From: Burkholderiaceae bacterium
Lineage (GTDB): Bacteria > Pseudomonadota > Gammaproteobacteria > Burkholderiales > Burkholderiaceae_C
Direction: 5' to 3'
Assembly: GCA_016790515.1 (NCBI GenBank)
Contig: JAEUOY010000022.1
Location: 1-60,406, forward strand
DNA: 60,406 nucleotides
The notes under the pieces are model-generated. The model was not told the DNA's origin. It did not search any database and saw only the letters and a list, made by a program, of their open reading frames with translations. How positions within the stretch are numbered: the first letter of the stretch is position 1; each line of letters starts with the position of its first letter. Made by a program: the position numbers and the translations under genes. Of the stretch, positions 45,191-52,815 are shown one piece after another.

Positions 45191-46387
45191 ATGAACCTCG
45201 ACGTCCAGACGCTGTTGATCGTGATGATGATCAACATGATCGCACTGTCGGTGGCGATGCCGGCGATCATGGGCTGGCGCGTCAGCCGCGCCGCGCGCTG
45301 CGCGCAGGGTTCGGTGGTGCTGCAGACGCTGGGCTGGTCGGCGCTGGTGTTGTCGGGCCAGTTCTTCGACCGCCCGCTGTCGATCCTGGCGATGGCCGGG
45401 CTGGCCGCCGGCCAGGCCCTGCTGTGGGAATCGATGCGCGGCTGGCTCGGGCCGCGGCCGGGGCGCGCGCTGGTCTGGGGCGTGGCACTGCTGATGCCGC
45501 TGGGCTACGGCCTGGGCTTCCCGAACTACCCGTTCCGCGTCGGCTGGGCCAACGCCGGGCTGGCGCTGCAGATGGCCTGGGTCTGCGTCGCGCTGGCCTG
45601 GCCGGCACCGCAGGCCAGCCGACGCTGGCGCCTGCTGATCGGGCTGTGCCTGGCGGCGATGGCGGTGGCCACCGCCTGGCGCGGCGTGCTCGGCGCGTTC
45701 TTCACCGACAGCTACCCGACCTTCCGCGCGCCGCACCCGGTGAACGTGGCTGCGATGCTGATCGGCAACCTGAGCCTGCTGCTGACCGCCGTCGGCATGC
45801 TGGTGGCCTGGCGCGAGGAGGCCGAGCGGGCCCTGCAGCTGCAGGCCCGCACCGACAGCCTGACCGGCCTGCTCAATCGCCGTGCGCTGCAGCTGAGCGC
45901 CGCCGACCTGCTGGCACAGGCGCGCCGCCATCGGGACCCGATGGCGCTGCTGCTGATCGACCTCGATCACTTCAAGCAGATCAACGACCGCCACGGCCAT
46001 GAGCGCGGCGACCGCGCGCTGCAGCTGATGTCGCGCCTGCTGCAGTCGGCGCTGCGCCGCGGCGACCTGGCCGGCCGCTGGGGCGGCGAGGAGTTCTGCG
46101 TGCTGCTGGCGCGCGCCGACGCCGATGCCGCGATCGCCTTCGACCAGCGCCTGCGCGAGCGGCTGGCCCGGCATTCGCTGGCCGAGCTGGGCTTCGGCCT
46201 GGATTTCTCGACCGGCCTGGCCACGCTGCAGCGCGACGACAGCCAGCTGGCATCGCTGCTGCACCGCGCCGACGCCGCGCTGTACGCGGCCAAGGACGCC
46301 GGCCGGGGCCGGATGCTGACGACGGCGGCGGTGCCGGTCGCCGAGCGCCGCCCGGCTCCGCCGCGCGTGCCGGATCCCACCCATTGA
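45191..46387 (+). CDS. Membrane-anchored GGDEF diguanylate cyclase
   Basis: A 398-residue inner-membrane protein: about six N-terminal helices (residues 8-215) and a cytoplasmic GGDEF domain (about 220-385). The active site is GGEEF at 298-302; RRGD at 289-292 is the RxxD inhibitory site, exactly five residues upstream. DSLTGLLNRRAL and DLDHFKQINDRHGH are the substrate-loop motifs. It should make cyclic-di-GMP with product inhibition. The membrane part has no recognised sensory family (no MHYT or 7TMR-DISM motifs seen). Confidence 0.92.
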   Translation: MNLDVQTLLIVMMINMIALSVAMPAIMGWRVSRAARCAQGSVVLQTLGWSALVLSGQFFDRPLSILAMAGLAAGQALLWESMRGWLGPRPGRALVWGVALLMPLGYGLGFPNYPFRVGWANAGLALQMAWVCVALAWPAPQASRRWRLLIGLCLAAMAVATAWRGVLGAFFTDSYPTFRAPHPVNVAAMLIGNLSLLLTAVGMLVAWREEAERALQLQARTDSLTGLLNRRALQLSAADLLAQARRHRDPMALLLIDLDHFKQINDRHGHERGDRALQLMSRLLQSALRRGDLAGRWGGEEFCVLLARADADAAIAFDQRLRERLARHSLAELGFGLDFSTGLATLQRDDSQLASLLHRADAALYAAKDAGRGRMLTTAAVPVAERRPAPPRVPDPTH

Positions 46388-46412
46388 GGCCGGCGGGGCA
46401 GGCCGCCTGCCC

Positions 46413-47813
46413 CTACCCGCCCAAGGCCTTGAACAACAGCACCCGGTTGTTCAGCTCGGCCAGCCGCACCTGCACCACCGCCTGCTCGTTGAGCCACAGT
46501 GCACGCTCGGCTTCCAGCTGTTCGAGCACGCTGGCCGCACCCTGGTCGGCCTTCAGCGCGATCAGCCGCGCCGTGCTGCGCGCCGCCTCGCGCGCCGCCT
46601 GCTGCGCGAGCAGCTGCTCGCGCCAGGTCGCCAGCCCGGCCAGGCCGTCGGCGGCGTCCCGGAAGGCGGCCTGGATCGCCCGCTCGTACTGCGCCTGGGC
46701 GACCTGCTGCGCGGTCTCGGCGGCGGCCAGGTTGGCGTCGCGGCGACCGCCGTCGAACACCGTCAGCAGCGCGTTGGCCGCCAGCGTGTAGGCGAAGTTG
46801 CCGCCCTGGAACAGGCCCGACAGCTGCGCCGAGGCCTGACCGGCGCTGGCGGTCAGCGTGATCACCGGCCAGAACGCCGCACGCGCGGCGGCGATGTTGG
46901 CCTGGGCGGAGCGCATCTGCTGCTCGGCGGCGATCACGTCGGGCCGGCGCAGCAGCACCGTCGACGACAGGCCGGCCGGCACCTCGGTCAGCCAGTCCTC
47001 GCTTTCCAGCGGCGGGCCGCCGGCCGACGACAACAGCGCCGGCGGCACCGGCTGGCCCAGCAGCAGCGCCAGCGTGTTGGCGTCCTGTGCACGCTGGCGC
47101 GTCAGCTGGGCCAGCGTGGCCCGCGCCTGGAAGGCCAGCGACTGCTGGGCCTGCAGCTCCAGCAGCGACGCCGCACCGACCGCTTCGCGCAACTGCGCCA
47201 GCTTCAGGCTCTGCTCGCGGCTGTCCAGGCTCTGCCGCGCCAGCACCAGCAGTTCGTCGTCGGCCTGCAGCGCCAGCGCCGCCTGCACCACGGTGGCGGC
47301 CAGCGCCAGCTCGGCGGCGCGCTGGCCGGCCTCGCTGGCCAGCAACTGGGCGCGTGCGGCCTCGCTGAGGCTGGCCAGGCGGCCGAACAGGTCGACCTCC
47401 CAGGCCGCCAGCTGCACGCCGCCGAGCAGCTGGTTGACCTCCTCGCCCTTGCTGTTGGGCAGGCGGCTGGCGTTCAGCACCACGCCCAGCGAGGGCAGCC
47501 GGTTGGCGTCGGCCAGGTTCAGCTGGGCCTGCGCCCGCTGCACGTTGAGCACCACCGTGCGGAAGTCGCGGTTGCCCTGCAGCGCCAGCTCGACCAGCTG
47601 CGCCAGCCGGGGCTGGCGCACCACGTCGCGCCAGCCGTAGGGCACGGTGACGGCCGGCGCACCGGCGGCCACCGGCAGCTGCGCCGCCACCGCGGCCTGC
47701 TGCAGCACCTTGTCGGGCTCGGCCGACGGGGTCGGCGGCGCGCTGGCGCAGCCGGCCAGCGCCAGCGCGGCGGCGCCGGCCACCAGCCGCCACGGCGGGA
47801 GGCGGCCGGTCAT
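46413..47813 (-). CDS. Outer-membrane efflux channel lipoprotein (NodT/OprM family)
   Basis: A 466-residue RND-type outer-membrane channel. Signal peptide ends in a lipobox LALAGC (C22). Two OEP repeats follow, with the family segments WEVDLFGRLASLSEAARAQL and LLRRPDVIAAEQQMRSAQAN. It forms the trimeric exit duct for the pump encoded just upstream, whose stop overlaps its start (ATGA). Confidence 0.93.
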   Translation of the reverse strand: MTGRLPPWRLVAGAAALALAGCASAPPTPSAEPDKVLQQAAVAAQLPVAAGAPAVTVPYGWRDVVRQPRLAQLVELALQGNRDFRTVVLNVQRAQAQLNLADANRLPSLGVVLNASRLPNSKGEEVNQLLGGVQLAAWEVDLFGRLASLSEAARAQLLASEAGQRAAELALAATVVQAALALQADDELLVLARQSLDSREQSLKLAQLREAVGAASLLELQAQQSLAFQARATLAQLTRQRAQDANTLALLLGQPVPPALLSSAGGPPLESEDWLTEVPAGLSSTVLLRRPDVIAAEQQMRSAQANIAAARAAFWPVITLTASAGQASAQLSGLFQGGNFAYTLAANALLTVFDGGRRDANLAAAETAQQVAQAQYERAIQAAFRDAADGLAGLATWREQLLAQQAAREAARSTARLIALKADQGAASVLEQLEAERALWLNEQAVVQVRLAELNNRVLLFKALGG

Positions 47814-50800
47814 GCGGCACCTCCCTCGGCCGGCGGCGCCTTCGGCACGTGTGATGGCAGGTGCGAAGGCACCTGCACCGCCGGCAAGGGCGCCGACAGC
47901 GTCGTGCTGTGCGGCGCCACATGGCCGCGCGGGAACAGCCGCCGCACGACGACGAAGAACACCGGCACGAAGAACACCGCCAGCACCGTGGCGGTGATCA
48001 TGCCGCCCATCACGCCGGTGCCGATCGCGCGCTGGCTGTTGGCGCCGGCGCCGGTGGACAGCGCCAGCGGCAGCACGCCGAGGACAAAGGCCATCGAGGT
48101 CATCAGGATCGGCCGGAAGCGCAGGTGGCAGGCGGTCAGCGTGGCCTGGATCAGCTCCATGCCCTCGGCCTGCAGGTCCTTCGCGAACTCGATGATCAGG
48201 ATCGCGTTCTTCGCCGACAGCCCGATCACCGTGATCAGCCCGACCTTGAAGTACACGTCGTTGGGCATGCCGCGCAGCCAGACGCCGGTCAGCGCCCCCA
48301 GCACGCCCAGCGGCACCACCAGCATCACCGAGAACGGGATCGCCCAGCTCTCGTACAGCGCCGCCAGGCACAGGAACACCGCCAGCATCGAGAACGCCAG
48401 CAGGATCGTCGCCTGCGCACCGGAGAGCTTCTCCTCGCGCGACTGGCCGGTCCACTCGAAGCCGAAGCCCGGCGGCAGCTGGCCGGCCAGGCGCTCCATC
48501 TCGGCCATCGCCTCGCCGGTGGAGCGGCCGGGCGCGGCGTCGCCGGCCAGGCGCATCGCCGGGTAGCCGTTGTAGCGGGTGGTCTGCATCGGGCCGGTGA
48601 TCCAGCGCGTGCTGGCGAAGGCCGACAGCGGCACCAGCTGGCCGCGGGCGTTGGGCACCTGCAGCGTCAGCAGGTCCTCGGGCAGCATGCGCGCCGGCGC
48701 GTCGGCCTGCACCACGACGCGCTGCAGCCGGCCCTTGCTGGCGAAGTCGTTGATGTAGGCCGAGCCCAGCGCGGTCGACAGCAGCGCGTTGACCGCGTCG
48801 AAGCTCACGCCCTGCGCGTAGGCGCGCTCGCGGTCGATGTCCAGCTGCAGCTGCGGCGCGTCCTCCAGCCCGTCGGGGCGCACGCCGGCCAGCAGCGGGC
48901 TCTGGCGCGCCAGGCCCAGCAGCTGGTTGCGCGCGGCCAGCAGCGCCTCGTGGCCGTTGCCGCCGCGGTCCTGCAGCCGGAAGTTGAAGCCGGTGGCGGT
49001 GCCCAGCTCGGGGATCGGCGGCGGCGACAGCGGGTAGACGAAGGCGTCGCGGATGGCCATGAAGGCGCCGAAGGCCCGGCCGGCCAGCGCCTGCGCGCTG
49101 TGCTGCTCGCCCTTGCGCTCGGACCAGTCCTTCAGCGGCACGAACACCAGGCCCGAGTTCTGGCCCTGGCCCGAGAAGCTGAAGCCGATCACCGAGACCA
49201 CCTGGTCGACCTCGCTCTGCTTCGCGAAGAAGCCCTCGACCTGCTGCATCACCGCGGTGGTGCGCTCGACCGTGGCGCCCGGCGGCAGCTGCACGTTGAC
49301 GATCAGGTAGCCCTGGTCCTCGTTGGGCAGGAACGACGAGGGCAGCCGGTTGTACATCCAGGCCACCGCCGCGACGACGACGCCGAAGGCCAGCATCCAG
49401 CGCCCGGCGCGCGGCAGCACCCGCGCCACCGTGCCCTCGTAGGCGTGGGTGGTGCGCTTGAAGACGCGGTTGAACAGGCCGTAGAAGCCCTTGCGCTCGT
49501 GGTGCGCGGCCACCGGCCTGAGGAAGGTGGCGCAAAGCGCCGGCGTCAGCGTCAGCGCCAGGAAGGCCGAGAACAGGATCGCCGAGACCATGCTCAGCGA
49601 GAACTGGCGGTAGATGCTGCCGACCGCGCCGCCGAAGAAGGCCATCGGCACGAACACGCTGACCAGCACCACGGTGATGCCGATCACCGCGCCGGTGATC
49701 TGGCCCATCGCCTTGCGGGTGGCCTCGCGCGGCCCCAGCCCCTCCTCGGCCATCAGGCGTTCGACGTTCTCGACGACGACGATCGCGTCGTCGACCAGGA
49801 TGCCGATCGCCAGCACCATGCCGAACAGCGTCAGCACGTTGATCGAGTAGCCCAGCGTCAGCAGCATGCCGAAGGTGCCGAGCAGCGCCACCGGCACGAC
49901 GATGGTCGGGATCAGCGTGTAGCGCAGGCTCTGCAGGAAGATCAGCATCACGACGAAGACCAGCGCCACCGCCTCGGCCAGGGTCTCGACCACCTGCTTG
50001 ATCGAGATGCGGACGAACTTCGAGCTGTCGTAGGGGATCTTGTAGTCGACGCCGGGCGGGAAGAAGGCCTTCAGCTCGGCCATCCGGGCCTTGATCGCGT
50101 CGGCGGTGGCCAGCGCGTTGCCGGTGGGCGAGAGCTGCACGCCGATGCCGGCGGCGGGCTGGCCGTTCAGCCGCGAGAAGCTGCCGTAGCCCTGCGCGCC
50201 CAGTTCGACGCGGGCGACGTCGCGCAGCCGCACGGTGCTGCCGTCGTTGTTGGCGCGCAGCACGATCGCGCCGAACTGCTCGGCGCTGGACAGCTGGCCC
50301 TGCACCACCACGGTGGCACTCATCGGCTGGCCCGGAACGCCGGGCTGCTCGCCCAGCGTGCCGGCCGAGACCTGGGCGTTCTGGGCGCGGATCGCCGCAT
50401 TGACGTCGGCCGGGCTGAGGCCGAAGCCCACCAGCTTGGCCGGGTCGAGCCAGACGCGCATCGCCCGCTCGGTGCCGAACAGCAGCGCCTGGCCGACGCC
50501 GGGCAGGCGCTGCAGCTCGGGCTGGATGTAGCGCGCCGCATAGTCGCCCAGCGACACCGAGTTGTCGGCCGGGTTGCTCGAGGTCATCGAGACGAACAGC
50601 AGGAAGTTCGAGCGTGACTTGTCGATGCGCACGCCCTGCTGCACCACCGCGCTGGGCAGCCGCGGCGTCGCCCGCGACAGCCGGTTCTGGACCTCGATCT
50701 GCGCCAGGTCGATGTTGCTGCCGGGCTCGAAGGTGGCGGTGATCGAGCCCGAGCCGTTGGCCTGGGCGATCGACTCCATGTAGATCATGCCCGGCGCGCC

Positions 50801-51013
50801 GTTGAGCTCCTGCTCGATGACCGACAGCACGCTGTCCTCGAGCACCTTGGCCGAGGCGCCGGGGTAGGCGGTGTTGATGACGATGGCCGGCGGCGCCACC
50901 GTCGGGTATTGCGCCACCGGCAGCTTGGTGATCGCCGCGCCGCCCAGCACGGCGATGAACAGCGCGATCACCCAGGCGAAGATCGGCCGGTCGATGAAGA
51001 ACCCGGAGAGCAT
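47810..51013 (-). CDS. RND multidrug efflux pump (HAE1 family)
   Basis: A 1067-residue inner-membrane proton antiporter of the AcrB/MexB type. The start MLSGFFIDRPIFAWVIALFI fits the family; the frame open further upstream is in the linker. The proton-relay aspartates lie in LAIGILVDDAIVVVENVER; GxPGQPMSATVVVQGQL and the periplasmic loops match drug pumps. It runs with MFP upstream (17 nt apart) and NodT downstream. The divergent regulator at 52816 may control this operon, with the small ORF at 52469 between. Confidence 0.95.
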   Translation of the reverse strand: MLSGFFIDRPIFAWVIALFIAVLGGAAITKLPVAQYPTVAPPAIVINTAYPGASAKVLEDSVLSVIEQELNGAPGMIYMESIAQANGSGSITATFEPGSNIDLAQIEVQNRLSRATPRLPSAVVQQGVRIDKSRSNFLLFVSMTSSNPADNSVSLGDYAARYIQPELQRLPGVGQALLFGTERAMRVWLDPAKLVGFGLSPADVNAAIRAQNAQVSAGTLGEQPGVPGQPMSATVVVQGQLSSAEQFGAIVLRANNDGSTVRLRDVARVELGAQGYGSFSRLNGQPAAGIGVQLSPTGNALATADAIKARMAELKAFFPPGVDYKIPYDSSKFVRISIKQVVETLAEAVALVFVVMLIFLQSLRYTLIPTIVVPVALLGTFGMLLTLGYSINVLTLFGMVLAIGILVDDAIVVVENVERLMAEEGLGPREATRKAMGQITGAVIGITVVLVSVFVPMAFFGGAVGSIYRQFSLSMVSAILFSAFLALTLTPALCATFLRPVAAHHERKGFYGLFNRVFKRTTHAYEGTVARVLPRAGRWMLAFGVVVAAVAWMYNRLPSSFLPNEDQGYLIVNVQLPPGATVERTTAVMQQVEGFFAKQSEVDQVVSVIGFSFSGQGQNSGLVFVPLKDWSERKGEQHSAQALAGRAFGAFMAIRDAFVYPLSPPPIPELGTATGFNFRLQDRGGNGHEALLAARNQLLGLARQSPLLAGVRPDGLEDAPQLQLDIDRERAYAQGVSFDAVNALLSTALGSAYINDFASKGRLQRVVVQADAPARMLPEDLLTLQVPNARGQLVPLSAFASTRWITGPMQTTRYNGYPAMRLAGDAAPGRSTGEAMAEMERLAGQLPPGFGFEWTGQSREEKLSGAQATILLAFSMLAVFLCLAALYESWAIPFSVMLVVPLGVLGALTGVWLRGMPNDVYFKVGLITVIGLSAKNAILIIEFAKDLQAEGMELIQATLTACHLRFRPILMTSMAFVLGVLPLALSTGAGANSQRAIGTGVMGGMITATVLAVFFVPVFFVVVRRLFPRGHVAPHSTTLSAPLPAVQVPSHLPSHVPKAPPAEGGAA

Positions 51014-51030
51014 GCGCTTGCGCTCCCGGT

Positions 51031-52293
51031 TCAGCGGCTGGCGGCCGCGGACGCGGCCGGGGCGGCGCCGCCGGGCGAGCCAGACGAAGCGGCGCCTGCA
51101 GGCGCCGCGGCTGCCGTGCCCGGCGGGCTCCACGGCACCGGGTTCACCGGGGCACCGGGCATCATCTTCATGACGCCGTCGACGATCACCTTCTCGCCGG
51201 CCGCCAGCCCGCCGGTGACGACCCAGTAGGGGCCCTGGCTGGCGCCGATCGTGATCTGGCGCGGCGCGGGCTTGTTGCCTTCGCCGACCACCAGCACGGT
51301 GTCGCCGTCGCTGCCGCGGGTCACCGCCTGCTGCGGCAGCCGGATCGCGTGGTCGGTGCTGGCCTGCACCAGCCGCACCTTGACGAACAGGCCGGGCAGC
51401 AGCAGCCCGTTCGGGTTGGGCAGCTCGGCGCGCAGCGTGACCTGGCCGGTGGCGGCGTCGACCGTCGGATCGCTGAACAGCAGCCTGGCCGGCAGCGGGT
51501 ACTCGGTGCCGTCGTCGAGCAGCACCCTCAGCTCGGTGGCGCCGGCGGCCCGCTTCAGCTGCCCGGCGTCGAAGGCCTTGCGCAGCCGCAGCGCGTCGGA
51601 CGCCGACTGGGTGAAGTTGACGTACAGCGGATGGGTCTGCTGGATCACCGCCAGCTGCGTCGCGTCGCCCTGGCCGACCAGCGCCCCTTCGGTGACCAGC
51701 GCGCGGCCGATGCGGCCGGCGATCGGCGCCTTGATCGCCGCGTAGTCGAGGTTGATGCGGGCACTCAGCGCCACCGCCTTCGCGGTGGCCAGGTCAGCCT
51801 GCGCCTGCTGCGCGGTGGTCTGGGTCAGCAGCCATTCCTGAGCGCTGATCGCCTTGGCCTCGGCCAGCGGCTGGTTGCGCCTGAGCTGCGCCTGGGCCTG
51901 GGCCAGCGCCGCCTCGGCGCGGGCCACCGCCGCCTCGGCGCTGGCCAGCGTGGCGCGGAATGCCGCGTCGTCGAGCTGGAACAGCGGCTGGCCGGCGCTC
52001 ACCGCCGAACCCTCGGTAAACAGCCGCTTGGCGACGATGCCCGGCACCCGCGCGCGCACCTGGGCCACGCGCCAGGCCTCCAGCCGGCCCGGCAGTTCGG
52101 CGATCAGCGCCACGTTGCCGGGCTGCACCGTCACCACGCCGACGGTGGCCGGCGGCATGCCGCCGCCGGGCGGTCCGCCCTTGGCGCCGCCGTCCTGCTG
52201 GCCGCAGGCCGTCAGCAGCATCAACAGGCCCCCGACGACGGCGGGGACCAGGGCACGGGAGGTGGTCGTTTTCAGTTCGGGTCGGCTCGGCAT
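51031..52293 (-). CDS. Periplasmic adaptor (membrane fusion) protein of the RND efflux operon
   Basis: A 420-residue lipoprotein adaptor. Lipobox LLTAC places the lipid on C30. Lipoyl and alpha-hairpin parts (LPGRLEAWRVAQVRARVPG through LRRNQPLAEAKAISAQE) and the beta-barrel (AIKAPIAGRIGRALVTEGAL) match AcrA/MexA. The last 45 residues are an Ala/Pro/Ser-rich tail with no family match. It is first in the operon, as usual. Confidence 0.94.
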   Translation of the reverse strand: MPSRPELKTTTSRALVPAVVGGLLMLLTACGQQDGGAKGGPPGGGMPPATVGVVTVQPGNVALIAELPGRLEAWRVAQVRARVPGIVAKRLFTEGSAVSAGQPLFQLDDAAFRATLASAEAAVARAEAALAQAQAQLRRNQPLAEAKAISAQEWLLTQTTAQQAQADLATAKAVALSARINLDYAAIKAPIAGRIGRALVTEGALVGQGDATQLAVIQQTHPLYVNFTQSASDALRLRKAFDAGQLKRAAGATELRVLLDDGTEYPLPARLLFSDPTVDAATGQVTLRAELPNPNGLLLPGLFVKVRLVQASTDHAIRLPQQAVTRGSDGDTVLVVGEGNKPAPRQITIGASQGPYWVVTGGLAAGEKVIVDGVMKMMPGAPVNPVPWSPPGTAAAAPAGAASSGSPGGAAPAASAAASR

Positions 52294-52815
52294 CGGTCGA
52301 TCCGGGGCCCAGGCCCCGGCAGGCACGGCCAGATGGCCGAGGCGGCATGTTGTCACAGGCCGCTGACCGCCGTCCGGCCGGCGGCGGCGACCGGCCGCGC
52401 CATGAGGGCTTGCCCGGGGTCGCCGGCAGCCCGCGGCGGATTGTGAGCACAGCCCGACGCGCGGCCGGTCAGCGCGCGGCCGGGGCGGCGACGGCGGCCA
52501 GCTGCTGGCTGGCGCCCTCGGCGGTCGGTTCGCCCAGCGACACCACCGCGGCCAGCATCGCCAAGGTGGTGACGACGGAGGCGGCGGCGGCGGTCAGGCG
52601 AACGGTGAACGAGGTGTGCATGGTCGGCTCCAGAGTTTTCGTCGGGTTGCATCGGGTGATGCGTTGCGATGGGTCGAACTGTCCGGCTGAAGCCCGCCTT
52701 CAGTCCTTCACGGGCCTGAAGCCGACCTGAAACGTTCTGAAGCCACGCCGTGCCGGCCGACCGGGCGCGCCGGTGACCTCCGGTTACAGTGAAAGTGAAG
52801 CAGGAGGCGAAGGCG
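52294..52815. other. Intergenic region around the efflux/regulator divergence
   Basis: Besides the 50-residue ORF at 52469-52621, this stretch holds the promoters for the efflux operon (52294-52468) and for the divergent regulator (52622-52815). The part 52690-52760 has AAGCCCGCCTTCAG and CCTGAAGCCGACCTGA, where TGAAG/CTGAAG steps recur; these could be regulator binding repeats but are not clear. Confidence 0.4.
52469..52621 (-). CDS. Small membrane or secreted protein of 50 residues
   Basis: ATG 52621 follows GGAG by 6 nt. The product MHTSFTVRLTAAAASVVTTL... has one hydrophobic segment (about 8-30: TAAAASVVTTLAMLAAVVSL) and a short Ala-rich tail ending AAPAAR, so it is a single-pass or signal-peptide-bearing peptide. 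I do not recognise a family. It lies between the efflux operon (175 bp downstream) and the divergent ATPase-type regulator, reading in the efflux direction. Clean ribosome binding site and GC-typical codon use make it more than a chance frame. Confidence 0.55.
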   Translation of the reverse strand: MHTSFTVRLTAAAASVVTTLAMLAAVVSLGEPTAEGASQQLAAVAAPAAR

